A stretch of DNA of 64,000 bases from positions 70,447 through 134,446 of the forward strand of contig DF237047.1 of the NCBI GenBank assembly GCA_000708835.1. Direction: 5' to 3'. Shown one piece after another: positions 49,601 through 60,390 of this stretch (the stretch's first letter is position 1; each line of letters begins with the position of its first letter). The notes under the pieces are model-generated. The model was not told where the DNA came from and ran no database searches. It worked only from the letters and a program-made list of their open reading frames with translations. The translations under genes and the position numbers were made by a program. Source of the stretch: Klebsormidium nitens. Its lineage: Eukaryota; Streptophyta; Klebsormidiophyceae; Klebsormidiales; Klebsormidiaceae.

Positions 49601-50192
49601 GCGCGTTTTGCAGGGAGCGTTGGAGCGGGACCTTCGCGCACGGCACGCCAGCTGGCAGCCCGCGAGATTGTACGTGCAGCAACTTACTCAGGATAGCCTG
49701 GGCTAGTATCCCGTAAGACAGCCACAGCACCTGCTGTGTCATCAAGTCGCCAAACCCCCAGAGCATCAGCGCAAAGTGCCCGAGAACGAGCCATTGCAAT
49801 GCGCCCTCGAGGCCCTCCCAGAACACCACCCCGTGAATGAGCGCCTTGAGCTTTCTAGAGAGCGGTAAGACCTGGTTCCCTGTTGTTTTGTCGACCCACG
49901 GCTCAGGCACGTGCAATGTAGCTACGGTGGTTCGCACGGCGCCGTTGCTCCCTCCGTTAGCACTGCCAGGTGTACTCGAGGCCATTCCCCCCCCGCCCCC
50001 GCCCAAACCTCCAGCCACCCCCCCTCCAGCGAGAATGCGCTCCGATTGCGAGGGGCGCTTCTTGCCATGCCTTCCCTGCGAATGGGGGGAGTTGGATTGT
50101 GATCCTGAATGGATGAATCCTAGGAAGAAGCGCCCTAAAACTTTGGAGGAAGAAAGCCTCTGGCCGGTATTTGCCAGCATGGACTGCTCCAT
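40633..50192 (-). CDS. Membrane-anchored Armadillo-repeat protein
   Basis: Nine minus-strand exons join in phase: 48744-50192, 47429-47675, 46799-47106, 46113-46256, 45565-45759, 44593-45191, 43675-43835, 42258-43025 and 40633-40901, giving 1379 residues. Residues 1-110 are Gly/Ser-rich; about 120-275 hold four hydrophobic segments (near 120-147, 152-172, 205-226, 250-275), so the chain is probably membrane-anchored. From about 340 to 1290 run roughly 20 Armadillo units, recognisable by recurring ALGNLAAGN.xNK..I..EPGA...LVRLL patterns. The last exon codes a Ser/Arg/Gly-rich disordered tail (GPPRRRRSSSDTSEGG to VDNVAGA). ARM domains are protein-binding scaffolds; the partner is unknown. Introns 1 and 8 are built of exon-boundary copies. 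A TATA box lies 155 bp upstream of the ATG. Confidence 0.85.
40902..41190 (-). repeat. Tandem copies of the 5' end of Armadillo exon 9
   Basis: The true acceptor is at 40901 (C-rich tract, CAG|GTGGCAGGCAGGGCC). Copies of the C-tract, acceptor and exon start follow upstream with boundaries at about 41054 (acceptor intact) and 41166 (CAG changed to CGG), spacings 153 and 112 bp. Each copy also repeats the inner word AGCAGCCCAAAGGG. Confidence 0.82.
41455..42257 (-). repeat. Tandem copies of the 3' end of Armadillo exon 8
   Basis: Exon 8 ends at 42258 coding LKVLEQGGSVLSSP before CAG|GTACG. Downstream in the intron are copies ending near 42094 (LKVLEQGGSVPSSP, donor intact), about 41900 (LKVLEQGGSVPCSP), about 41725 and about 41553 (LKVLTQGGAI), plus a remnant tail to about 41455. 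Spacings are about 164, 194, 175 and 172 bp. Units also share the intronic word CTTGACTGT..TCGACGAGCG on the plus strand. Confidence 0.85.
44464..44545. repeat. Simple CACAAA-rich repeat
   Basis: A degenerate microsatellite of CACAAA/CACAAG/CCACAA words lies in the Armadillo gene intron between exons 6 and 7. Confidence 0.7.
47676..48660 (-). repeat. Six tandem copies of the 5' end of Armadillo exon 2 filling intron 1
   Basis: The true exon 2 start is 47675 (CAG|GCAAATGCAATTGG; ANAIGVMAALVPYERARAQL). Copies have boundaries at about 47808, 47962, 48129, 48290, 48460 and 48613 (spacings 133, 154, 167, 161, 170, 153 bp). Their readings are related: ATAISTMVAIVSYKRA, ANGVRVVTALVHYVRS, ANVIG then a stop then MAVLNPYKRACKQLQKYVSF, AHAVRMIAPLL, AKAVGVKVVLVLGEGA and a weak sixth. 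Four of the six keep an AG acceptor (47962, 48129, 48290, 48460). The array occupies nearly the whole 1068-bp intron. Confidence 0.88.
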
Positions 50193-50348
50193 TTATGGCG
50201 GCACCAGATGTGACCGTTTGGCGCACGTTCGAGCGCCTGCCAGGGTTGCGGGGTTCGATTGCAAATTGCTCTTGATGTAACGTTTGGCTCTTTGAGAATC
50301 AGGTCGTTACGCACATTTGAAGCTGTAGATCGTATGCACGTGCACCAC

Positions 50349-50356
50349 TTTATATA
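50349..50356 (-). promoter_or_regulatory. TATA box of the Armadillo gene
   Basis: On the minus strand this reads TATATAAA, a consensus TATA box, about 155 bp upstream of the ATG at 50192, a normal distance for a core promoter plus 5' leader. Confidence 0.5.
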
Positions 50357-50568
50357 TTGCAATATCTTGTCCGCCCAAATGCACCTGTTGGGCCTTGCCA
50401 TTTCAAGGAGACCGATCTGCCGTCGATGAGATCGAAGCTGTAGCCCTGTTTCCTCATCCAACGGTTCAAACGGTGGAAAAGCAGCTTCAAGGCGTCGCAA
50501 CAAAAACAGCTCCTTTTCTCACTCTAGTTTTCTCACGTTGGCGCGCAATCTGCAAGAGGCTAAATGAT

Positions 50569-50814
50569 NNNNNNNNNNNNNNNNNNNNNNNNNNNNNNNN
50601 NNNNNNNNNNNNNNNNNNNNNNNNNNNNNNNNNNNNNNNNNNNNNNNNNNNNNNNNNNNNNNNNNNNNNNNNNNNNNNNNNNNNNNNNNNNNNNNNNNNN
50701 NNNNNNNNNNNNNNNNNNNNNNNNNNNNNNNNNNNNNNNNNNNNNNNNNNNNNNNNNNNNNNNNNNNNNNNNNNNNNNNNNNNNNNNNNNNNNNNNNNNN
50801 NNNNNNNNNNNNNN
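50569..50814. other. Assembly gap (246 N)
   Basis: Unresolved bases lie in the divergent region between the Armadillo and ARP genes. The right edge (GGACTACGGTACCTACTAGCCTAGG) resembles the palindromic words at 23190-23500, suggesting the gap falls in repetitive DNA. Confidence 0.95.
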
Positions 50815-51073
50815 TTGGACTACGGTACCTACTAGCCTAGGTAAGCTGAACTTGTTGCCAGCGTTCGCATTGTTGCTTGCATGCTCTCGTGAACGCTTTG
50901 TGATTTGTATTTAACGGTAGTCAGAAATTAGAGTGAACTTGTAGGCGGAAGGTGAAAGCCTCTAGGCGAAAGCAAAAAGGCACGCCGCACGATCGTCTGC
51001 AAGCGACAGAACCCTGTGTTAAGACCACCTCAGCTATTGGCAGCATTGCTTCAGTAGAGACCCATGCTGGGGC

Positions 51074-54000
51074 ATGCCAAGTCTCCGATCCCTGCACTTG
51101 AGCTCTGCTGCTATGCAAGCGGTTGCAAATCGTCTCGGAACCCAGCTTCTTCCTGCATCTGCGTCACACCACCACTTTTTTCAGTTTCCGCCAACCACCA
51201 CTAGATTTACACTCCCTAGAAGCGTTGTTTCGTGTCCTCCACCACCCCTTTCTAGTTGCAGCAACCCCAGAGCACGATTGTATGATCCATTCAAAACCTC
51301 TGTCACCCTTGCAACCAATCGCCACTTCTCGTACGCACCGCAGCTTCCCAATGTCTTGGGCGCTCGAACGCACCAATTGGACGGCGCCAGCTCATGCCTT
51401 CCTTTGAACCCTTGGGCGCCAAGACCACTTTCGGGGTTTCAGGGAGCTGATCAACACATTGCGCGGCGTCGCTTGGCGGCTCTGGTGAAATCAGCGATGG
51501 ACCCGTCTCAAGTGGAGGTGCTCCATACTCAGAACGCTCTGCACAAGCTCACAGTTAGCGACCTGCGGGAGTTCATCAGGTCAGATATCAGCTGAAAAAG
51601 TTGTGGGTATATCTGGTTATGTTGAGTATCTAGTTTTCTGGAACCCTCAAAGTTCCGAGTGTCAGAGCTTAGAAAGCTTTCAACAGGTTTGAAAGATGGA
51701 ATTGGACTTGGACAGCGGCTTGGCACAATCAAAGATCCCCCGGGCCACAGCTAGCATTGACCCCTCCTACCTGCTTCTCAGACCTTTATTGGACAAAAGC
51801 AAACGATGAGTTTCGGCAACCTTTTTAAAGTCAGTATCTTCTTTAAAGAGAGATGGGTGACTCTAATACAAAAGTAGAGGCCAGGCCCGGAGCGCAGACA
51901 AGAAAGATGCAAGAAGAGGCTTTGGGTAGTCTTTCTTGAAATCGCATCTCAAATATTCTCAGAATCATGTCTTTCCACTTATGCAGGTTGAAAGCGATCC
52001 AGGCCCCGTCGAATGCGAAAAAGGTTGAGCTGATAGCGTCCGTCAGCGAGTTCCTCGCATCTGAGGAAAGCATTGAGACTCTAGCTCAAGAGTCAAACAC
52101 GGTGGCAGTGGCAGAAGAAGAGGTTCCAGCAAAAGACACACGCACCGCTTCTAAGAACAGGGCGGGATCTCAAGTTGACGACACAGAGGGCAGTGTTGCG
52201 GCGGTTGGTCGGAAGTCTCGAAAACGAGGGGCCGGGGCGGCGAAAGACCGAGAGGCTTCCGGGGTGGTTCTTGCGGGGGAGGATGCTCAAGATGCAGTAT
52301 CGCCACAAAGAAGAAGTACACGCTCACGAAAAGACTCGTTGTCTCGACCTGCCGAAGAACCGCCCGCTCTTAGCAAAGCGAACGAGGTTGGGGAGGAAAA
52401 CGGCCGGCCGAAGCGTGCCCGCCGGCAGAGCACTGGCAGCCCTGAAACGGCAAAAAAACCGCCCCCATTGAAACGGAAGCCAAAGACTGGGGTTTTGAGT
52501 TTGACGCAAGCGCAGAGCACGGTCGAGGTTACGGAAGTTCAGAGTGATGTCGTCGACGGGGCGTTGGTCGAGAAGAAGCGAACAAAGAAAACGACCGTTG
52601 CGCGCGGGTTCGGGCTGAAAGGCGACGTTGGGAAAGTTGAGATTTCGCAGAGCGAGGAGTCGTGGAGCCACTTAGTGCACAAGAAAGCGGAGCCGGATTG
52701 GATCGCGTATAACCCGGGGTTGATGCGCCCCCCACCTCCCAAGGGGCCGTTCAAGAAGGTTGTCGGCTGGAATGTGGCTGGGCTACGCGCGGTGTTGAAA
52801 CTGGAGCGGCGATGGTTTGACGAGATCGCAGAGAAGGAACGGCCGGATGTCATCTGCTTGCAGGAGACCAAGATCCAGGTGGGTACGGTCGGGCAGCTAG
52901 CTCGTTGAGCATATTCAACTGACGTGGGAAAAGAGATGTGCATCCATTTTGCACGGCCCTTGTTGTAAGTATGAGTCGGTGCTCTTTTTGCCCATCACTT
53001 AAACCTACGAGTACCTTGATGCTTGTTCCCTGGCTTCCTTATGGGTCATCCGTCGTGCGCGTCGAGTGGACTTCGAGTCGGCAGCGCCGCTGTAAGAAAC
53101 TGAGCATGGATACGAAGCGTGTAGCTGTCGTGGCACTTCAACAGAGCGTATATCAGGAACGCGCTTGATGAGGATAATCTATTGACCCGCTCATTGCGAA
53201 AATCGATCTTTCCACCGGATTTGGAGTTTACAAAACTCTGTCTCCGGCCGATCTTAGATGCCGACTTGTACGCCTTTGTACCAAAAAGTCTGTGCCTGCA
53301 CGTGGCACCGACGCCAAGAATTCCGAACCTTTCAACGTGAGCCCTTTACCTTTTCGTGCAGGAGAAGGATATTGCGTCGGTCGAAGAGGGACTGCTCCCG
53401 GGGTATCACAAGTTTTGGGCGACTAGTTCAGCGAAGCTGGGCTACTCGGGGGTCGCCCTCTTCTCCAAAGTAAGCGCCTGCTTGCGGGCAGCCCAGGTTC
53501 GACTTCTTGTTACGCATTGTGCATCGTTTCATAACGGTCTTTAAGCTTCGAATCGGAACAGAACCAACACCAGCTTCCTTTACTCCGGTCGGCACCACCT
53601 GCTTCTCTCCAGTTTGGATTTCTGAGTGGAGCCCGCTTCGTCAGAACGAAGAGTGTCGAGCTACCATATATCCGGTGTGCATTTCTAGAGTTGATCAACG
53701 TGTATGCTTTATGCTGCTTGTGCGGCAGGGTTATTACGTTTGCGTCTTCATCCGACTGTGGAACTTGTAGTGCTTCAACAATCTAGCATCTCCGTATGTT
53801 TGGACTCGAATGCGAAGATCACAATCAGTCACCGTTCTCGTCCGTACCCTCTGTGTGAACAGGCCTTCCTTTGTTCACTCCTGCACCTATCTCTTCGTCA
53901 ACGGCCATTCACATCGATGCGAACGGCCACCCTTGCCTCTATCCAATGGGCAGTTGCTTGACCATCAAATAGATGTGAATGACCCCGCTTCGGTGTGAAC

Positions 54001-56086
54001 GCCCACTCTTTGCCTGCAGGAGGAGCCCCTGTCCGTCCGATACGGGCTGGGCATTCCGTCGTTGGACGCGGAGGGCCGTCTGATCACGGCGGAATTCGCG
54101 GACTTTTTCGTGGTCTCCGCGTACGTTCCAAACTCCGGCGACGGGTTGAAGCGGTTGGAGGAGCGGACGCAAGTCTGGGACCCCGCACTGGCGCAACACC
54201 TCAAGGTGGGTTAAGATAGTTTGCGTAACCTGAAAACTCGCAGAATATTCCTTGCGAAAATTTTCTCTTTCTAAAATCCTAAGATCTGGCGACGGTTGAA
54301 GCGGTTGGAGGAGCGGGCGCAAATCTGGGACCCCGCTTTGGCGCAGCACATCGAGGTGGGTTAAGAAGGTTTGTGTAACCTGACTTATGTGTTCTGGCTA
54401 AATCCTTGAGAGGTTCTGAGGCTTTTGCAAAAGGTCCTCATGTGAGACCCGAGTTTCTTGGACCTCCCGAAAGCACCGAAAGCACTAGCGGTCGTCCATG
54501 GATCACTCAAGTCCGAGGCCCCGGAATCGGCGCAGCACTGAAAAAATACTCTCAGAGTTTTGTGATCTGCGCCCTTCGCTCATTCTCTGACATGGGCCGC
54601 GACCTCGTTGAGAAGATTGGGCACTCAGAGACGGGTCTATTGCTTATTTGTAATGGAAAAAGGGCGGCCGATGCTGGCGTGTTCGTCCTCTTCGAAATAG
54701 AGTGGACGGAAAACTTCCCCTCGCTTCGCAGGGACTGGAGGCGTCGAAGCCCGTGGTTCTGACGGGAGATCTGAACGTAGCCCATCAAGAGATCGACATC
54801 TGCAACCCGGATGTGAGTCCGCCTTTTCTCGTTTGAAGACGTCAGCGTGACGTCAGCACCCGATCAGCACGATGGCAGCCTTACGGCAGGGATGCATTAG
54901 CATCTAAGATGACGTCAGCTTCTTAAGGAACTGGGTACGAGCACGCTTGTGCCGGCCAAAAGCTAAAGTTTCGTGTACCTAATAAGCCTTGTTCCTTGAT
55001 CAACAAGGCTTGCTTGCATAAACCTGCAAAATATAGAGCTGCGCCCCGGCCGAAACATCTCTATTGCGAATCCCATCTGGCTATTTCCAGATCCCTAGGT
55101 ACTTCAACAGCTCATTGGCTGGCTCGTACACAAAGTCTATCGCATCTGCTTGTCTTTCGTGCTCATTCGCTGACGCATTTGTCCTTTCTGTTGCAATCAT
55201 TCGCTCTTCTACAGTAGAAAGCAATCTCTACAAACCACTTTTTCCTATGGTCATTTCTTTTTGTACAAGCTTAGGCACCTGGGCCCATGGCGCAGAGGCA
55301 AGCAAATTCGGCGTTCGGGCTTCATCAAAAACTGTTCCTATTGTAGTTACCGAGCGGTTACTAACAACGAAGCAACATGACTAAAATGACATGCTAATCC
55401 CAGGGCAACAAGCGGAGCGCTGGCTTCACCGTTGAGGAACGCGAGTCGTTCGAGCGTCTGATAATGGCCAACGGTTTCGTGGACACGTTCAGACGTCAGC
55501 ATCCGAAGGCGGTCGGGTACACGTACTGGGGCTACCGCTTCAACTCGCGCGCCAGCAATCGAGGCGAGTTCCGGTTTGTTGTTTTTATTTTTCTTTACTT
55601 TTCTCTTTTTGCTTCTTCTACTTCTGAGTTCAGTGCGTTATGCAGCAAACGGCTAGTCAGGAGACTCACAGCAATGCGATGCAGTTTGGTTCGTTGTGCA
55701 ATCTTTCTTGCGGTGAAGTCGCTGTAAGGGGGCGTGGCAATACACAAAAGCGTAGCGGCAGAGGACTAGAGAACACTAGTATCTGGTGGCCCGATTATTA
55801 CCGCGTGGTCATGCGCTGACGTCATTTTCTGGCGACCAGCTGGCAGTAACTAATGGCCCTCTGTCGCTGTTGACGTCACCTGTGGACGCGTCCGCCTTCG
55901 CCCTCTTCAGTGAAATGAGACGACGACTAGGCCACTGACTACTAGTTATCTTTTCCCCGCGCAGGATGGAGATTAGACTACTTCGTTGTTTCAGAAAAGC
56001 TCGCGCCTCTAGTTCACGATTCGTACACTTTACCGAACGTCTTGGGGAGCGATCACTGCCCCGTCGGCTTGATAGTAAAGACTTGA
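51074..56086 (+). CDS. ARP: Apurinic/apyrimidinic endonuclease (ARP / exonuclease III family) with SAP domain
   Basis: Seven exons, 51074-51579, 51987-52878, 53362-53469, 54020-54205, 54732-54812, 55404-55563 and 55965-56086, join in phase to 684 residues. It cleaves DNA at abasic sites in base excision repair. Visible: a Ser/Pro-rich leader of about 140 residues (possible plastid transit peptide), a SAP-type DNA-binding helix pair ([10 protein letters not shown] to LIASVSEFL), a basic linker, then the EEP nuclease domain: GWNVAGLRA (Asn431), LQETK (Glu462), [12 protein letters not shown] (Tyr537), LTGDLNVAH (Asp577, Asn579), RLDYF (Asp649) and GSDHCP (Asp674, His675). All catalytic residues are present. 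The intron after exon 6 begins GC instead of GT. The end of exon 4 is duplicated in the following intron. Start could be the inner ATG at 51113. Confidence 0.93.
54284..54386 (+). repeat. Tandem copy of the 3' end of ARP exon 4
   Basis: Bases 54134-54236 (end of exon 4, donor and start of intron) recur at 54284-54386, exactly 150 bp on at the splice donor (54205 against 54355), about 85% identical by eye. The exonic part of the copy has lost one G, so it would shift the frame if used. The donor GTGGGTTAAG is kept. Confidence 0.9.
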
Positions 56087-57454
56087 CTCGATCAATGGCC
56101 GTATCTTGAGAGTGCCTTCTTTGAGATTCCTAGTTGCGCTTCGACCGACGCAGAGTTTGCACGTACTGATACTTGAAGGTCTCGCGGAATTTGGATCACG
56201 TAGAACAGCATGCTTTACAATACCCCCAGAAAGATGTGGGCGTTCGCAAAGGTGGCCCCTGTATTGATTGGGGCAAGCAATGTGAGAAACCGTGACCCTA
56301 AGCAGCAGTAGAAAGGAGCGTCCTTAAATGAAAGATGATTCGTGTTGAGTTTATCAGTCTTTTTGAGCCATGTATCTTGTGTGCACAGTATTCTGAGTAT
56401 AGATCTACGAACAGGCGTTCTAGCGGGTCAATGTATTGCTGACCTGATTGGTTGCCAATGGGCAGAGTCGGTTGCGAGCGTTTGGAATTGGCAGTTCCCC
56501 ATGCACTGACACGCACATAGGGCGCATGACCGCCAACTTCGAACACAATTGGACGGCTTTCGGAAGCTACTATGCGTTCACCATCTCGTTGATCCGGGTC
56601 CAATCGGGCATCCATGCGCCGGATATATGCTTCAAAGTTGACTTTATTAAGCACCGCGCAGCACGATGGTCTGCAACATTACTGCAATTCATGCATGTGA
56701 TGGTCTTCATTCGTTCTCGCCGTAGCGTCAGGTTGGAATAGGCCGTATACAGGCTTCTCATGGCATACACGTATCAAAGATGTGTGTGTCTCAATTCCAA
56801 TAAGAGCATGCATATATCCTCCGGACAGCTGCTAACATCCTCAGGTGGCTGGCAGCTGTTTTCACTCTGTTCGACGTGCAACTAACATAAGGACAGATTT
56901 TTTTGGAGAAGGCGGACCTACTTCAGGCTCTGTTCAATGCCCTTCTCATGCCAGCTAGGGCTTCAAGCTTCTCAGCGCAGACCCTCGTCAACCGTTGTAC
57001 TGCAGTCACAAGCTTGCATGGGGAGGACCTATAACGAAAGGCTACCGTACTGTGGCCGGAAAAGCTAAACGTGCAAGACGACTACAGGCTTACCTACTCA
57101 ATCAAGCTGCAATTCATCTGCATGTGGCAGCCACTGGCAGCGGCCGGCCGGCCGCGCCGCCGAGCCGGCCGGGCACTGGAGTTCAAACCTGCAAACCCCG
57201 CGCAGTAAACCCACACAAAAGGCCGCCGCGGCTTGGCGCCCGCGTCGCCGCCTTACCAGCGCCGCGCCCGGACCGTAACGCTACCTTGCTGAACTTGCGC
57301 CAGTTGCTGTCTGTCGCCTCAGCCTCATGCGCTTTTCTTTTTGAGATTGATTATATGTAAGTTGCTGCCGCGGGAGTCTGAGAAGCCAGAATTAGCCCGC
57401 AAAAAGAGCTTAGAGAGTCATTCGTTGAAGCATACAGCTTGGCCTGTTCAGCTC
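56087..57454. other. Gene-free intergenic region
   Basis: No supported gene lies between ARP and the next plus-strand gene. A GGCCGG-rich, very GC-rich patch lies at about 57135-57260. An in-frame extension of the next gene's first exon reaches back to an ATG at 57341. Confidence 0.4.
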
Positions 57455-58752
57455 ATGCTGCCGCAAGCTGTCAATACTGTATTGTTGTCGCCAATGTCTT
57501 CGGCAGTAAGATTGCAGTCAAGGCCAGTAAGCCGCTTTTCTACGGGCCTTTCTTTGCCCTATGGCGTCCGCCCCTCCATAAATTCCGCGTTCGAAGCTAG
57601 CGGTCGACTGGGCACATTTGTGTCAAGAAAGGTAATGTTAAAGGGTGGTCAGATCCTGTGAAGATTCCTTCGTGTCAACTTGAATTCGTACGGGATGCTG
57701 GCAAGTTGATAGGAATTGCTTTCAGGTGCATCCAAAGCTCGAAATAGCTCTTGACGACTGGTAGTCCTGGTGTGTTCTGGATTCTCAAGGTTGTGAACTA
57801 CAGCAAGAAAGTGGAGTTGGCTTGTTTGTATCGCTGCTATACATGTCCGTCGCTACTCACAAGCGCGCAATCTGTTCTGCAGCTTCCTACAGCATCATGC
57901 GCTGCATCCATATTCGCAAAGTCTCACCTTAGCGTGTCCTCTGACAGCCACACCTTTCGTGGGCTCAGCTCCTCAAGACAATCCTTGTTGAAGGTATAGT
58001 TTGATCTTCTCAGCTCAGGTACCTGACTCAATTAAGTCACGCATTTCCAGGCTCCTGTACATCTATTAAGATAGTTTCTTGACATCTCAACAAGACAAAT
58101 ATTCCTGCTTATGTGACTGTCGGCCACATATGATCACGTCCGATTGCCATACTATGTGGTAGAGTTTGACTTTTGACTACTTCGCACGAATTAGGTCGCT
58201 TGTTCGGTATCTGCATTAAGTCCTTTCAGGAGCAGATCGTAAACTTGGGTACTGTAATGTGGAATTCATAATGCGTTCCCGACTGAAAGTTGTTATGATG
58301 CATTGCAGAGGAGCTCAGTCGATAAAATGCACAGGGGTGCCTCAACGCCTCCTACTGGCACCTTGTCGGACAGCGAAGGTTACGTTGAAAGAAACGAGTC
58401 CGATTTCACTAAGGAAGAACTCGATGACATAGAGGCATACACTATCGTCCACGTGGGCTATGACGAAACTGGCTTGCTCATGTGGATCTGGATCTGCCCC
58501 AAGAACTACAAAAAGGGGGTGCCAAGGTTGCGGGTTTCAAGGTCATATGGACAAGTGGTTTACAAAGACTGGTTCACGATGACAATCGAAGACAATCCAA
58601 GAACGTTTGGGGACAGAGGGAACATCTCTTCCGGCGACGTTCTTCTAGTCAAAAAGTTCATCCATAAGAATCGGACGGTTTTAGAAAGATTTTGGGAGCA
58701 AGAGGAGGATTATGATTGGACTGAACTTCTTGCTGATTTGCAGACGGTGTGA
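57455..58752 (+). CDS. Unknown small-domain protein, bacterial-looking, with added N-terminus
   Basis: Exons 57455-57631, 57883-57993 and 58309-58752 all join in phase 0 to 243 residues. Exons 1 and 2 code about 96 residues rich in Ser, Arg, Leu and Ala with almost no acids (SRFSTGLSLPYG), resembling an organelle targeting peptide. Exon 3 codes an acidic linker and then a compact region: VHVGYDETGLLMWIWICP, PRLRVSRSYGQVVYKDWFTM, IEDNPRTFGDRGNISSGDV and VKKFIHKNRTVLERFWEQ. The last parts resemble small bacterial and phage proteins with a PRIKVS..YG...FTISIEDNP..IGD pattern and an N-K-x-L-L-x-x-W helix; that likeness is from memory and unverified. Function unknown. The start may instead be the ATG at 57341. 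Confidence 0.65.
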
Positions 58753-60390
58753 CACCCAACTGGAGCTTTACCTCTTAACTGGCTTTTGACCATTTTAGCC
58801 TAGCATGCGCCGCATATGGAGTCTTTCTACAATATGCATGTCACTGCGCCCCGGCCGACTTGCATGCAATTGGAAAGCTTCATGATAAACCGTCGGGCAT
58901 ATACACTGAATCAGGCATAGGCCCGCCAGATTGGGCACAACTGATGTATACACCGTCTGGACCGCGACTCTACCAAAAATAAGTCAATGATACTCATCTA
59001 TACTACTTATATCATTCGTATGATCGCGCGCGATTCAAAGATTTAATGTAGACTACATATTAACGATCTCGACCCGAAAAAACTTGGAGCTGCTGAAAGA
59101 AGGATTGCGCGCATGCGCGTTGCAACGTGCATATGTCGTTGAAAACGTTTCCACTTTCTCAATGTATAGGCCGCAATGCACACGCTGAAGCTATATCGCG
59201 GCGGCCCTGCCAATACACGGTGGCATCATTTAGCAAGTACGTGGACATAAAGCTAGCTGTACGGTAACGCGTGTGCACGTACAGGCTAGGACATGTATGT
59301 GCCCTGATGAAGATGAAATCAAACTTGTTACCTGATTTACTATTCCTAATGTCCCCACTGTTCCCATTATTCCCAATGACTGTTCTTGTGTGGACAGGTA
59401 AACTTTGTTTGAGATCCCTGTCCAATGCTCATGTCCGGCCGTTCAAATGAATTTGCCCGCTGGCGGCACACATGACTGGGGATGGCAGCGCTGCAAAATG
59501 CTAGCCTCTTCAATCCAAGCCTGCTGCTTCAGACATCCAAACGGTATACTCAAGTTTGCAATCAAGATTGGGCAAGAACGTTGTAGGGGAATGACAATAG
59601 GACTATCTCACTCATCATGACCAACCCGCGCAAGCTTTCGCTAAGCTCAACCGATGAACAAAATTCAAGCACGTCCCTGGAATTCGCCTCGCCGCTAACA
59701 AAACTCTACACGCGATTGCAAGACTGCAACTTCTTGTCTTCTGCCCGTTTGGGCACTTGCAAAAAATCTGCCTCGTGCTGACTCGAGCCTCGGTGCACGT
59801 TCAAATTGGCACGATGTCTATCAAACACAAACCCTGTGACCGAACTCTCGTTGACTAATATGACTAAAGCCGTGAATAAGCATCCCCCTTCGCTAGGGCT
59901 TACAATGTTCCGTGGACTGAGTTGTCGCCGACAGTCGTAGCCTGGACCAGATTGGCGCCATGGACTTGGCCCTCAGCCTCCATCGAATTGGACGGTGCCA
60001 CGGTATCTGCAGGTGCGGGCAAACAAGGGAGGACTTCAGATTCAGCGACTATGCACTTCTTTCGATGCTTTCGGGTGTCTTTGCGAAAACCCCCCTGGAA
60101 AACTCACGTGAGCTTACGTTGGATGGGATCAGAACAGTGCCTTAAACGTGCGGAGGACTTGCAAAGCCTTCTGCCTGAAGGGAAATCGCGGATCAGAATC
60201 AAAGACTGCGAAAGACTTTTGAACCGCCCTAGAGAGAGGGGCAGCACTACGTAAGTTTGAAGCACAGCGAATCAAGCGACGCGGACGCTTCACCAGTGGG
60301 CAATCGTGATCGTCCGGTTAACTCCCGTAAGCCCTTTCCGCAACGACAGTCGTCAATACTCGGCCGAAGCCAGGCTAGCACCGACTTCCT
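58753..60390. other. Gene-free stretch between convergent genes
   Basis: About 1.6 kb hold no frame with motifs or splice support. The right end is presumably the 3' UTR of the HPP gene. Confidence 0.4.
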
